Positions 53,234 through 64,000 of a DNA stretch of 64,000 nt are shown one piece after another. Position 1 is the first letter of the stretch; every line of letters starts with the position of its first letter. Origin of the DNA: Hysterangium stoloniferum (taxonomy: Eukaryota; Basidiomycota; Agaricomycetes; Hysterangiales; Hysterangiaceae); assembly GCA_015178975.1 (NCBI GenBank), contig WHVD01000008.1, positions 868,001-932,000 on the forward strand. Direction: 5' to 3'. The position numbers and the translations under genes were made by a program. Under the pieces are notes generated by a model that worked only from the letters and a program-made list of their open reading frames with translations, ran no database searches and was not told where the DNA came from.

Positions 53234-54160
53234 AATATCACAAGTAGTTCTTTGTCATGAACATCATAGTTGAGTTTGGATGCTGACAAGGTGCAAGACA
53301 AGAAGGCCACTGGGTGGACCTCACTGTCAGTGTCCAGAATGGACAATATCGCAGCAAGTGCATAATCCAAGGCATCAGTTTCCACAATGAGTTGAACATC
53401 GGGCTTCCAGTGCAACGAAATAGGGGCAGATGTAAATGCACTTTTCAATTCTCAGAATGCCATGTGTGTAAGGGCGACTCTCTAGACTGCACTAACTTGC
53501 ACTATGACTGAGTTGGGGTCCTAGCAGAGGAAATGCAAAGAGAGTTTATACCTGTCTAATTACATACATGTAGAATACAATATTACTTACCTAGCAGAGG
53601 AAATGCGAAGAGAAAAGTCTAAGGAATCCTCGGCTAGCGGGTGACTAACTAAAGGTGCAGCTGAGTTTGAAAATGTGATAACAACAAGGTGCCCCCCTCA
53701 GTCTTTACTTATGAAACTATATTAAGGAGAGTCAGAAGTGAAAATGGAAAACTTAAGATTGTCCCCTGACAATGTGGCATTCCTCGGAGAAATTCCACAG
53801 GGTGTCTTTACGAGTAAGATGAGTGATTGGAAAAGATGTTGTTGATAAAACATTCAAAGACTGATGGAGTGTTGGTGAGACTGAAAGGCATCACTAACCA
53901 TTCAAAAGAGCCATAGTGAGTGCGGAAAGCCATTTTCCACTCATCACCTTTGGTGATCCAAACCAAATGATAGGCATGTTTAAGATCTATCTTTGCATAG
54001 ATTTGGGCCTTCCGAGGGGCATCAAGTAGATCAGAAATTAGTGGCAATGGGTATTTATCTTTCTGAGTGATTGCATTAAGTCCTTGAAAGTCAATGCAAA
54101 GCTGTAGGGAACCATCATTTTCTGAATGAATAGAACAGGGGCTCCATAAGGAGATTTTAA
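53234..54160 (-). pseudogene. Gypsy-J reverse transcriptase and RNase H, split by H2
   Basis: RNase H start at 53234-53448 (IVETDALDYALAAIL, SKLNYDVHDKELL) and RT at 53808-54047 ([39 protein letters not shown]). The YxDD region is largely lost between FINNIF and the H2 insertion. Same family group as Gypsy-B. Confidence 0.82.
53467..53771. mobile_element. Short solo LTR, family H, copy H2
   Basis: 305 bp, TGTAAGGGCGACTC to GTCCCCTGACA, flanked by ATGTG on both sides (53462-53466, 53772-53776). Aligns with H1 over its full length. Confidence 0.92.
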
Positions 54161-55000
54161 TCCTCAGATAGCTGATAGTTTGGACTGCAAGAGAGGATAA
54201 ACCGGGCCTAAGGGTGGATGTGAACCTTCTTCAATATTGATTTTCAAATCATAGGGCCTGTGAGGGGCAAGTCGATCAGCTTTTTGTTTACTGAAGATGT
54301 CTGCAAAGTCTGGTATTTTTTTGGAACACCTTCCAAATCTGTGACAGGTTTGGCCACCAGGGTTGTGAACCAACTGGTGGTTTCCTCAACTTTGAGTTTG
54401 ACAGAAAATGCTTGGGAGCCTTCCAGCTTGATGGCTTTCATAAAAGGTACAGCATTTATTAGAGAGATGGAGGGTGGAGAGCTTGGATTTGCCATAGGGG
54501 CCAGAGGTGCCATAGAGGCCATATTTGCTGAAACAGGTGGAGACAGAGCAGTCATATCGGGCACCAATGGGGTTTGGAAATGGATACTGCCCAATACCCA
54601 ATCAATCAACGGATTGTAGTGGGTGAGCCAGTCATGTCTAGAACCACGGAGCAGCTCAAGTCCAACTGTGTTACAAAAAACATAACTGTCTGAAATGTTC
54701 CACACAGGAACCAAAGTCGGAGTTTTCAGGCTTGCAAGATTACAGAGTTTGAGGTACTATCAAAATGTTGGAGTGGAATTGGATCTATTGCATAGGTTTT
54801 TCACTGATCTTTTCGGGAAAAGCTTATATCTATAAAACAATGAGTTGAACTTGAATCTACAAGAGCTCGAAAAATGAGACTCCTGAGGGGTTCCAAGGTA
54901 AGATTTACAAATAAGGAGTTTGGATCATAAAGAGCGGATGCATTAAGGTGGCAATTCTCTGGTGTGCAGGGAGATTCAATGCAACTCTCTAACTGCACAG
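54161..55000 (-). pseudogene. Gypsy-J protease and protease-RT linker
   Basis: Protease start at 54801-54998 (LYDPNSLFVNLTLEPL, then FRALVDSSSTHCFIDISF, again D-S-S rather than D-S-G), then 54164-54714 (SISLINAVPFMKAIKLEGSQ, FADIFSKQKADRLAPHRPYDL). Several frameshifts. Confidence 0.8.
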
Positions 55001-55440
55001 AATCCAGAGAGTTGCTTAATCTTTTCTCGACTCAGCTGGCTTGGCTAGTTGTGAAGTCATGGCTGTATTGGCTGATCGGGCTTTCATGGCCTTCAGGCAA
55101 GCAGCAACTCAGCGTCCAGGATCTGCACACAGTAAGCACAGATTGTTATCCATTTGGCATTGCTTTTCTTGTGGGGTAAGCTTGCCGTCGGAGCCGAGTT
55201 TGCCAGTGAGGTCAGGTTTGTCCTTGTCTTAAGACCTACCCAACTGTTTGCCTTTGCCCATTTTATCATGGGAGCCTTTGTTGTCAGACTTCTTATTGGA
55301 GTTCGAGTTGCTGGTATTGTTGGCATTTTGATTACCAGATCTGTTGGCATTCTTGTTGTCCAATGGTTTTTTGTCCGACAGATTTTCATGACTGATTTCC
55401 AAGAGTCATTCCCAGTATTGGGCATCCATATGTAGGGATA
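55001..55440 (-). pseudogene. Gypsy-J Gag C-terminal part with degenerate zinc knuckle
   Basis: Asn/Ser/Lys-rich tail (NQNANNTSNSNSNKKSDNK near 55290-55345), then GKLTPQEKQCQMDNNLCLLC and a CX2C..C knuckle whose later part contains a stop (LCLLCADPGR). This is the segment deleted from Gypsy-B. Sequence stops resembling Gag at about 55440. Confidence 0.7.
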
Positions 55441-57260
55441 GATGAATATCTTAGAAGTTGTCTCATCAGTGGTGGCAGTAAAGTTTAAATGGGGAAGTGA
55501 GAGCTGAAGTGAGATCTGTGATCATGTTGAATATTGAGATGTTGCTGTTGCCACTGAAGCTGAGGTTGACGTCCAAGTGAGAGTCCAAGTTAGGGTCAAA
55601 CTCGCAGCCAATCCTGAAGCCAAGCTCGATGCTGATATCAACTCAGAAGAGGGATGCCCCAGCCCAATCCCAACCCAAATCCCTGCGCATCCGATGCCTT
55701 TCTCGTACCATATCCGTGTCCACATGAGCGTGAATGTTCCCTCCTCAGCGAATGGTGATGGATGTGCAGATGGGAGTTCGACGCAAACAAAAACGACGAT
55801 GGCAGTCTCGGCCTCGGCCCTGACGATGATATGCCATTGATATCTGCATTCACATTCCCTGCTATTCTCATCCCCGTGCCCATGCCCATGCCCATGCCCA
55901 AACAGCCCTTCTGGGAGATAGTATTAATAGTCGATTTCCTCAACATGTGCATGGACGTCGATGCGTACAAATAGCCCGATGTCGACACTGCCATCCTGCG
56001 TTTTCTCAACAGGCTGGGTGTGAGATGGGAGAGTCAGTCTGTTACTTCCAACGGGGTGTCTTCATCTTTGCTGTGGATGAGCGGGGGTGGTTGTTAGTCG
56101 GAGGATGAAAGGAAAAGATGAAAATGAAGACTGACCTATCACTCCACCCCAACCCTGTAGTCAACCCAATCCCTCCTCTCAACAGCCTCCCATCCTAGTC
56201 CCTCTGCCTCCTCTTCTCCGTATCACAGCCATCACGACAATGTTTCGATAATGTCACTAATTTCATAAATTTGCAATTTGAATCCATTGGCTAGCATAGA
56301 TGAATTCACGATTGACTTACAGAACATACTCCCCACAGCACTCATCCTTGCTACATCTCTTTCAAGAGATCCATCACGACCATGAGCCTGACATTCCGGC
56401 GAAGGGGTCATACGGGGTAATAATTTCGAGTGGGGGGATAGGAGGCCTAGATGGAGCATAAGATCACTGGGTGATTAGTTGGTTTTTTAAAATAAAAAAA
56501 AGAAATAACGAGTTGGTTAGAGGTGGTCTTAATAACAATTAAACAAGACACTCACACCAATGGCGTTTTCAAATCAATAACATCATCTTCACTGTCCATA
56601 TCCCCTTCTAAATCGAGATCATCCTCCAAATCCAGCTCAACATTGGGATCATCCACCCAATCCACCTCCGTATCCATTCTCACGGCCATACTTTTACCCA
56701 TATTGGCATCCCCATCCCTGTCCACATCGGAACCATCCCCAAATGCATGCTCATCACCTCCCTCCAGGCTCATACTCATACTCAGACTAGGTGTCGAGCC
56801 CGCTCAATACAGTCTCACTACCTCCTCCACCAAAGCAAAACAGAGGGTATTGGCCATCGACTTGCGACCGCGACTCTGGCCCTTCCCCTTTCTCAAATTA
56901 TGACAGCTCTGGCTGCATATGAGTGTTTGAATATCCAGGGATGATGTTTGTGTTGACCGTGTCGGTGAAGGAAGTGGCAATAACAATCATCGGTTGTTGG
57001 GTGTGCTGCTGTCCTTGGCTTTGTGGATGTCGTGGTGGTGGTGGTGGTAGTGATCATGTGCTTGGATGGAGAAGAAATGGGGGAGGACTTCGAGGGTGAG
57101 TTGGGAGGCTTGTATGAAGATGATGCGGCTGCTGCTCTAGTAGCAGACATCAGGGTCGTATTGATCCGAGTAGTCATAGGTGCACATGGCATTGTCAAAA
57201 AACTCCTCAATTTCCATACACATTTCCATAAGGTTAATGCTGAGGTTTTGTGGAAGATCT
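55441..57260. other. Gene-like but eroded stretch, not recognised
   Basis: GC and CpG content are higher than in the surrounding repeats. A plus-strand frame at 55577-55974 has Val/Asp-rich sequence then DGSLGLGPDDDMPLISAF and a PVPMPMPMPK repeat, with a frame change near 55760 and a stop at 55975. On the minus strand, 56552-56779 is strongly acidic (VELDLEDDLDLEGDMDSEDD) and 56893-57210 is Ser/Thr-rich with a run of Thr; stops separate them. Probably one or two decayed or multi-exon host genes. Function unknown; no reliable exon model. Confidence 0.35.
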
Positions 57261-57769
57261 GTTAGGGAATGGTTAAACAATTTATGATAGTATTTAGAGT
57301 GATATGTACATTTGGGATCTAAATGGAAAGTGTGACCTGTCGAAATAGGTTACTGGATGAATTTCTGATTGTGGTTATGCAAGAGATGATTATTATTAAA
57401 ATGAAGAAGGGAGGTGGATGCTCAGCACTAGAAGTACAGGAGCGAATCATGAGCGGGTACTAAGGACCTACAATGGTACACAACCTGTAGCTTAACATTG
57501 ATAGGGTGGAAAGGCTGAGAAAATAGTGTGATAAATTAATATACCTGATATGTTAAGGATTAACATGTGGCATGAGGCATAGCATCATATAATATATTCA
57601 AATATTCACTCATCAACAAAAATGACTATTGCTATAGTGACCCATTGACCGAAATAGATGCCAGCATGATTCTCGCAAACCTAACTTTGTAATTCCAGGC
57701 AAGAAAGGCCCTGCAGGAAATATATATATACATGATGCCTAATAACCCAGTGATTCTGAAAAATAGGAA
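57261..57769. other. No gene recognised
   Basis: AT-rich, no repeat boundary or ORF of note; a TATATATATA run near 57722. Confidence 0.5.
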
Positions 57770-58839
57770 TGACAGAGCTTGAAATGGTGAGGAAGAAGTT
57801 TTGAATGGCAATGAAGAGAATTTCAAATGGTGACATAGAGGTTTTTAAATGGCAAAGAAGACATTTTTCAATGGTGATGAAGTTTTTGAACAGTGATGGA
57901 GAGGTTTTTGAATAGCGACACAGGTTTTTGAATGGTGAAGACATTTTATAATGACGATGAAGAGGTTTTTGAACAGCGATGAGACATTTTTGAATGGTGA
58001 CAAAGATATTTTCAAACAGCAATGATGTTTATGAATGGCAATGAAGATGTTTTGGAATGGCGATCACCGCCAGGGACACCACTTTGAAGACTGGGACTGG
58101 TGAAGACATTTTCGAATGGCAATGAAGAGATTTTTGAATGGTGATGAAGACATTTGATTGGTATTTTGAACGGTGATGGAGAAGTTTTTCAATGGGCAAG
58201 GCATTTTTGAACGGCGACGGAGAAGTTTTTCAATGGGCAAGGCATTTTTGAACGGCGACGAAGAAGCTTCTGAATGGTGTTCAAGTTTAAAAACGGTGAT
58301 GAAGAGGTTTTTGAATGGTGACAAAGAAGTTTTCGAACAGCGATCAAGTTTATGAACGGTGATGAAGTGTTTTGAATGGTGACGAAGACATTTGATCGGT
58401 ATTTTGAATGGCGATGACAATAATGTTTTCCAACGGTGAAACAGTGAAGAAGACCATTTTGATTAGTGTTTTGGACAGTGATGAAGATGTTTGATCGGTA
58501 TTTTGAATGGCGATGAAGACGTTTGATCGGTATTTTGAACGACGATGAAGACGTTTGATCCATATTTTGAATGGTGACAAAGGCATTTTGATCAGTATTT
58601 TGAATGGTGATGACAATAATGTTTGTCCACGGTGAAATGGCAAAGAAGACCATTTTGATTAGTGTTTTGAACGGCGACGAAGATGTTTGATCAGTATTTT
58701 GAATGGTGATGAAGGCATTTTGATCAGTATTTTGAACGGCAACGACAATAATGTTTGCCAACGGTGAAATGGCGAAGAAGACCATTTTGATTAGTGTTTT
58801 GAATGGCAATGACAATAACGTTTGCCAACAGTGAAACGG
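57770..58839 (+). repeat. Complex minisatellite (TTTTGAAYGGYGAYGAAGA-type), left part
   Basis: Short 18-22 bp units built on TTTTGAATGGTGATGAAGA, organised from about 58430 into a longer repeat of 120-180 bp that contains GACAATAATGTTTGCCAACGG and GAAGACCATTTTGATTAGTG. Many CG/TG variants between units. Long frames on the minus strand here are repeat artefacts. Confidence 0.88.
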
Positions 58840-59117
58840 TGTAATGGGAGTGGACCTGGTGGCGGACTTTGCACAGGGCAGTCCACTGCCTTGTCTCAGG
58901 AGGTAAATAGAGGGTAGATTATTTTCCGATCAGTACACCGTTTCATTTCTATTATCTGTCATTAAGGAGGTTAGTCTACGCATGCTAGCATAAATAGGGA
59001 AGCCACCCATTAGTTACAGTAGTTATTTCGAATTGGAGCCTATTCCTACTCTGTTCGTTCCTCTTCATAAGAAGCTCAAACCGAAGGATTACACTATTTC
59101 TAAAGCCGAACCTTACA
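58840..59117 (+). mobile_element. Short solo LTR, family F, inside minisatellite
   Basis: 278 bp, TGTAATGGGAGTGGACC to GCCGAACCTTACA, with a CATAAATAGGG box near 58989. Flanks AACGG (58835-58839) and AATGG (59118-59122), one C/T difference; both are also natural variants in the array. Confidence 0.8.
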
Positions 59118-59344
59118 AATGGTGATGAAGACCATTTTGATTAGTGTTTTGAACAATGACGAAGACATTTGATCAGTATTTTGAATGGTGATGACGATAA
59201 CGTTTGCCAACGGTGAAACGGCGAAGAAGACCATTTTGATCAGTGTTTTTGAATGGCAACAAAGGTGTTTTTGAAACGGGGACGAAGACAATTGGTATGT
59301 TTGAACTGCAGACGACGATAGCACTTGCCAACAGCAATCAAAAA
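59118..59344 (+). repeat. Complex minisatellite, right part
   Basis: Continuation of the array at 57770-58839, interrupted by the family F LTR. Ends before the 21-bp array. Confidence 0.8.
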
Positions 59345-59369
59345 CAAAGACATGTCAATGGCAAAGATT

Positions 59370-59695
59370 GGGGTTTGAATGGCGAGGGCAACGGTTTGAA
59401 TGGCGAGGGCAACGGTTTGAATGGCGAGGGCAACAGTTTGAATGGCGAGGGCAACGGTTTGAATGGCAAGGGCAATGGTTTGAATGGCGAGGGCAACAGT
59501 TTGAATGGCGAGGGCAACGGTTTGAATGGTGAGGGCAATGGTTTGAATGGCAAGGGCAATGGTTTGAATGGCGAGGGCAACAGTTTGAATGGCGAGGGCA
59601 ACGGTTTGAATGGTGAGGGCAATGGTTTGAATGGTGAGGGCAACGGTTTGAATGGGGAACACGATGTTTTAAACGGCAAAGGGGACGGTTTGAAC
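59370..59695 (+). repeat. 21-bp minisatellite (GGCGAGGGCAACGGTTTGAAT)
   Basis: About fifteen units; the 21-bp length keeps a frame, giving the repeat NGEGNGL on the plus strand and a Pro-rich frame on the minus strand. Single-base CG to TG or CA variants mark many units. I do not treat the open frame as a gene. Confidence 0.92.
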
Positions 59696-59719
59696 GGCGA
59701 AGACACCCCTTTCGATGCC

Positions 59720-60060
59720 GTGCACAAACGAGACCTTGTTCGCGGGGGGAATACTGATAGGATCCTCAATAGAGGCTTATTGTATATAAACTCTGCCAAT
59801 CACTCATCAGAGCCTTAAACGATTTAAAGTCGGTTAAGGATCCAACGTGTGATTGCAGGGTTTAGAATCCAATAAATTTTAGGATCCTCAAAAGATCCCT
59901 AATCAATCTTAAATCTTATTAGGATCCAATAGATATTTTTGGAGTTTATATAAGATAAGGCTCTACTACAGATCCTAAAATATTTTGGAGAGAGGGGTTT
60001 TCCCGGTGTTACAACGTATGTGGATGTCGTCGCCGCCTAATGTAACATTCCTGGGTCAGA
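59720..60060. other. Non-coding, TATA-containing
   Basis: Contains TATATAAACTC near 59780 and TATATAAGATAAGG near 59948, with GGATCC/AGGATCCT motifs repeated at 59759, 59838, 59881 and 59932. Possibly LTR-derived; no termini found. Confidence 0.4.
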
Positions 60061-60823
60061 ATGCGATTGAGGCTCACCCTTAAAAGTGAGTGCCGCATTT
60101 TGATTACTGATCAATTTGAACTTGAATTGCCTAATATCAACATATTGCTTGGAAATTTCAGGTTTCGAGCCTGTTTAACTTCCAAGTACAAGGGGTTGAC
60201 GTTGAACCTTTTCAGAGTCTCCCCATTCTTTAAATTAACAGATATGTAGGAAGGAAGCAGACTTCTTTGAACCCCATTTGATATGGAGAATACGTCCCTT
60301 ATGCACCGGGCATCAATCTCAGTTGCCTGATCACCAGTGGTTTCAAAAAGTATCTGAAGATTGGCACCGGCTTTGGCACCCATTATAAGTTCAAAACTAT
60401 TACAGCTTAAAAAGGCGTTATATTCGGTGCCACTGATGCTTCTGTCTACCACCCCGATCGGTATATACACAGCTGACCTGAAATATGCGAAGCTCAGATT
60501 CATCGAAGAATTTTTAGCAAAATTTCATTGACGTTCATTCTGGAACCTGATACAAATGCATCTTCTTTTTCACATTGGCTGCCTAAAGATTTGACATTGT
60601 GTGGCCTACTAGGTGGCTCGCCTGAGGTGCACGTGGTACTAAGGGCGGTGCTTCTGGTGGTGTCCGTGTCATTAGTAATGACCTGCGATTCCGATATTAA
60701 TCCCAAAAATATAATGGGGGAACTCAGGCAATGCCAAGGAAACATCGATGTTCGAGGCACATTGGCCGTCAGCCATCTTAGACATTGACTTTCGGAATAA
60801 TTGAGGTTTAAATATCCAGTCAT
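60061..60823 (-). CDS. Unrecognised host-like ORF pair
   Basis: Two overlapping minus-strand frames: 60500-60823 (107 codons, Ser/Thr-rich) and 60111-60503 (130 codons). The ends overlap as ATGA, so an intron or a frameshift could join them. The second has an even, protein-like composition (SFELIMGAKAGANLQILF, LLPSYISVNLKNGETLKRF, LYLEVKQARNLKFP). No family recognised and no repeat match in the window. It could be a real small gene or part of one with unmarked introns. Confidence 0.35.
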
Positions 60824-61285
60824 GCCTCTGCGATCTAGAATAACCTTATGTCTCTATGGATTAGTACAAACACTAATGACGAAATAGAGAAATTCGCCTC
60901 CACAGTATATTAGAGAACTTGTATGATTTGGATGTAACAAATTTTCCAAGTTCTTGCAATGCAAAAGGTTGGATCGTTTATCATCCCCGAAACACACCGA
61001 TGGACTAGACTAATTGAAAGATCCACTATGGATGGGAAGGTCCACGGGAGCATGGAATTGATACAGGAACTAGTTTCAGTGGACGAAGTGCCGACAAAGC
61101 TAAGAAAGGAGCGGGTTATATTGAAAATTTTGGCAGTCTCAATGTATGGGGGTAAAGTACACTAGAGGACATTTATAAATATAACGAGTTTATAATTTAT
61201 GTCTTAGATAACTCCTCTAAGACGATCCTCTGTATCCAGAGTTTCCAAGATTTCTATGGCTCGCTGACTGATGCTTTGAGATGGC
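60824..61285. other. No confident gene
   Basis: A 68-codon plus-strand frame at 60959-61165 lacks recognisable features. The 3' side of the membrane-protein gene begins at 61286. Confidence 0.4.
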
Positions 61286-62962
61286 TCAAGAGCGGGAAGG
61301 GTGCATATTCATCAACTCCACGCCAGGTGGACGCCGTGTGTTTGTTTTTAGGTCACCCTGGCATTTCATCATATTTAAAAGGAGGCGACAACCCATTGTG
61401 GAACAGATTGCAACCGCCCAACTGAGGCCAATGTGCTCATTAACTATTATGAATTAAATAATAGGCCATCACATACCCTGTTGCGAACCCAATGTAGTCG
61501 TTGCGGGTGTCTTTCATAGACCATATGATGCAGTTGATGAGCATGACTACCGCAATACTAGAAATCTCATATGAACGCTGTCTTCAAATACACAGTTTTT
61601 CATTACCACACCTGAAAAAATAGAGCACACTGTGGCAAATTTATTCTGATGCTTTTATTTATCAGGATAATATATTCATGGCAAACATACCTGTCCCTCG
61701 TCAACATCACCAACAACCTCGAACACCTCGCGCTCTTGGATACCGTGTACGCTTTGTAAACCACAAATACGCATAGCGTAGCTTCTGTAAAGAAAGGGAA
61801 TATCCAAATATAGGGTAGAAATCTTGGTGATCCAATTACAGGCCAACATCCTGTGAAACCTGGGCGTGCCGCCTGAGCTGTTAATTTATCAGGCACATTG
61901 ATAGGTCAGGTTAAAGACACAGATCGTCTACTGACAACTGAAACTGATCAATCCTAGCATCGTACATGTCCCGGCTATTCCAGTAAGGAGAAAAATGCCG
62001 AGAGCTACCATCAGTGCTCTACCACCTCCATAGACCGCATAAAGCTGGGGAGAATTTGGAGTGATCAATAATTGTACTAGTCCAAGAATAAAATGGTCAT
62101 CGAAGCTCACTCGAATGGATAGAATGACTGCAGCGATGAAACATTGATTTAGGACGATCAATGTGCGACAATGAGCAAATACCTTGGATGGAAATAGAGC
62201 TTAAAAGTGTACTGTCCGTTTGTCAGAAAGGCTGTGAATAATCTAGAAGAGAGAACCCACAGAATACCGTCTTCCCACATATATTGGCGACAACTACAAA
62301 GTATTTCAATGCAGCTTTCCTTTGTCATTTGGAGGCGATTACATACAACTGAGTAATAACATTGTGAGAACTCGACGGAACTTGTGAAATTAAATGTCTG
62401 TACCTTGTCGCTCAGACCACTAAGACACTGAACTATTGCGAAACCAGCTTTTAAGAGATACAATATATTTTGGGATGAGATATTTTCGTACCGGCGCCGT
62501 TGAAACACATGAAACATAAAATTGGGTATCGTACCTACTCAGGAGAATTTCGTCATTATTCGTTAATCTATCCCGGTCAAAAATTGCTCGCAATAATGTA
62601 GAGCACCTTGCCCACGGTCAATGGTTTTTTCCATACCAGAAAAGTCTATGAGAGAAAAAAACGGATTAAATAAAAAGGGCCAAAATAGCAGTAGTTCCCC
62701 AACCTCGTCGCCTATATTCAACACTTAATGAGAGGGCGTCAGAATTATACCTTTTGGCATGACCATGAGAGGAAACCAACGATAATCGTATATTACAGCA
62801 GTGACCGCAGCCAGCATTGAATATTTTGTTGCGTTTACTAATTAATAGGTGTACGTTTATGCTATAGATCCCGGGGACATCAAAAAAATAGATTCACGTA
62901 CACGCTATAACGGAAGCCAGTGTTAGTCCAAAGGTCATTGTTTGAGTGTATTGTTTGAGTGT
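61286..62962 (-). CDS. DUF6533-type multi-pass membrane protein, multi-exon
   Basis: Minus-strand gene of a large Agaricomycete family of unknown function with several membrane helices. Seen in order: KYSMLAAVTAVIYDYRWFPL and LVWKKPLTVGKVLYIIA (the DUF6533 N-terminal domain, 62580-62840); VILSIR joined by an intron to LYAVYGGGRALMVALGIFLL (61960-62130); PGFTGCWPVIGSPRFLPYIW and FFTEATLCVFVVYKAY (61730-61870); VVMLINCIIWSMKDTRND (near 61500-61550); and the C-terminal RLLLNMMKCQGDLK ending at TGA 61286-61288. Introns are short with GT..AG ends. A frame inconsistency near 62590 (YIIA to the next helix) may be an undetected intron or a frameshift, so the gene could be decayed. Start codon uncertain. 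Confidence 0.72.
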
Positions 62963-63152
62963 ATTGTTTCTAGCAGTGATGGTTTTTGGGAGTTCGTGAG
63001 CTGGCTGAAAGGTTTAAATCCATACACTCTTCTTATATTATACAACACCGACTATCATCTCACTTGCGGGAGCAGCAAGCACAATCTGAGACAATGGGAC
63101 TTCGGGGGATATCGCCCAACTAGGATGAAAGTAAAATAACTACACAAAAATA

Positions 63153-63400
63153 TTAGCAATCACTCCGAGTGAATTGGATCAGTAGTAGTAGTTTTTTAGG
63201 TAAAAAAACTCCGAAGACGATTTCAAAGGTAGTTTCATAATTCGAACCGAGACTGTATGTCAAAGGGATCTGAGTGTCGGTTCCATACAGTTTGACAACG
63301 CAGTAGGCAGCGATCATCAAGTGCCAAATAGCAAACAGCGATAGGATGTCAGATAATCTCTCAGAGTCTGGGAACAACTGATATTAAGTAGAAGTGAGTT
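63153..63400 (-). pseudogene. DUF6534-like membrane protein exon or fragment
   Basis: A 75-codon segment (FPDSERLSDILSLFAIWHLM, AAYCVVKLYGTDTQIPLTY, YETTFEIVFGVF) resembling the middle helices of DUF6534-type proteins. An acceptor-like ..ATATCAG precedes it and a donor-like GTTTTT follows. The remaining exons were not identified; it may be the edge of a second gene or a fragment. Same strand as the DUF6533 gene, so a local cluster of such genes is possible. Confidence 0.4.
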
Positions 63401-64000
63401 TGGGATATTGTTGCGTCTGGATCACGTGTCTGTTTGGGTCCACTCCATAACTGTCGCATATGTGCCATGTCAAAAATGCATTGTATCAGTGACGCGTACC
63501 CTGACTTCAAACCTCGGCTGTGCTTCTCCCAAGTGCCAGATTGGCGAAGAGGATTATATGATGCTATACAACATATGAATCAAACATAAGAGGGAGGGAA
63601 CAAAATAAATAAAATGGACGGAAACAGATTGCCTTCTGAAATTTAACTTATAATTATTTATCTGAAATAGTCGACGAGTGAATTCATCTAGACCAAAGAA
63701 TCACGGCCCCGTTGTTAGGGCTGGTCATTGTCCGAGTAGCGTTGTATGCATTGTGTAATGTCATTTATTTCAAACACTGGAGCAGGTTAAATATTCGACT
63801 CTAAGATGTTGAACATTGAGGTCAGTGTGATGTGACTATAATATATTCAGCTGGTTTGGAGCCAAGCCCATGTTAGAATAAAATATAGAGGCTCCGAGTG
63901 AACTATAAGAGCGATGTATAAATTCCGTTTGTGCGTATATCTTGTAGTAAGATTTGGCAAACGAATGAGTAAATACATGAACACTAGGTTACTTATATAT
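63401..64000. other. No gene recognised at right edge
   Basis: Moderate GC, no clear repeat or long frame. Could hold the 5' exons or promoter of the membrane-protein fragment. Confidence 0.4.

Larger units (their letters stand above)
50257..55440 (-). mobile_element. Gypsy-J, truncated Gypsy element with three inserted LTRs
   Basis: 3' LTR at 50257-50990, polypurine tract, antisense-gene start, integrase N-terminal part, RNase H, RT, protease and part of Gag, ending at about 55440 without a 5' LTR. D2, K and H2 interrupt pol. The LTR is related to family A (same hairpin and same order of blocks). Confidence 0.8.

Noticed and set aside
59243-59818. 191-codon ORF with NGEGNGL repeats
   Set aside because: A 21-bp minisatellite keeps the frame open; the units vary by CpG changes, not by protein-conserving changes.
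1-64000. tRNA or rRNA genes
   Set aside because: No cloverleaf-compatible A/B-box pairs or rRNA signatures noticed by eye; only tRNA-complementary primer sites were seen.

Overview
The window looks like a repeat-dense accessory region of an Agaricomycete (mushroom-forming basidiomycete) genome. Three things point there: short spliceosomal introns of about 45-60 nt in the few host-like genes; a DUF6533/DUF6534-type multi-pass membrane gene at the right edge, a family typical of Agaricomycetes; and several families of chromodomain Ty3/Gypsy elements. No rRNA, tRNA or prokaryotic features were seen. Most of the 64 kb is mobile-element sequence and minisatellite DNA; intact host genes are almost absent.

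Layout. 1-8.0 kb: a minus-strand Ty3/Gypsy element (Gypsy-1) broken by a complete Tc1/mariner element (1223-2830); its 5' side holds an extra minus-strand ORF, a plus-strand ORF, a tRNA-type primer-binding site and the start of an LTR. 8.0-11.6 kb: a cluster of 18-24 bp minisatellites, including 38 identical 19-bp units. 11.8-17.7 kb: solo LTRs, a broken second Tc1-like element and AT-rich repeats. 17.7-22.05 kb: a complete but disabled Ty1/Copia element with identical target-site duplications. 22.17-23.71 kb: a host Gfo/Idh/MocA-type oxidoreductase gene, apparently decayed. 24.2-30.3 kb: remains of a second Copia element, LTR fragments, a solo LTR and two copies of a MITE-like repeat. 30.3-44.4 kb: nested insertions. 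Gypsy-C contains full-length Gypsy-B (which contains a solo LTR of family A), and also a solo LTR of family D that contains element E. 45-55.4 kb: further nested LTRs plus Gypsy-L and Gypsy-J pol remains. 55.4-61.3 kb: an eroded gene-like stretch, more minisatellites with a solo LTR inside, and unrecognised ORFs. 61.3-63.4 kb: the membrane-protein genes.

Most notable biology. (1) Gypsy-B carries, on the strand opposite to gag-pol and between the chromodomain and the 3' LTR, an apparently intact two-intron gene encoding a coiled-coil protein with a Zn2Cys6-type cysteine pattern. A decayed copy with the same introns sits in the same place in Gypsy-C, and a promoter/start remnant in Gypsy-J. (2) LTR families A, B, C, D and G, otherwise different, share a small hairpin with a 4-bp stem, a 6-nt loop and apparent compensatory changes. 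(3) Gypsy-B and Gypsy-C each have a primer-binding site complementary to their own predicted transcript start, which implies Tf1-type self-priming. (4) Many insertions keep 5-bp target duplications, so insertion order can be read. Differences between copies, and several inactivating stops, are mostly C-to-T or G-to-A, often at CpG, as expected for methylation-linked decay. All calls come from reading the sequence; no database search was run.
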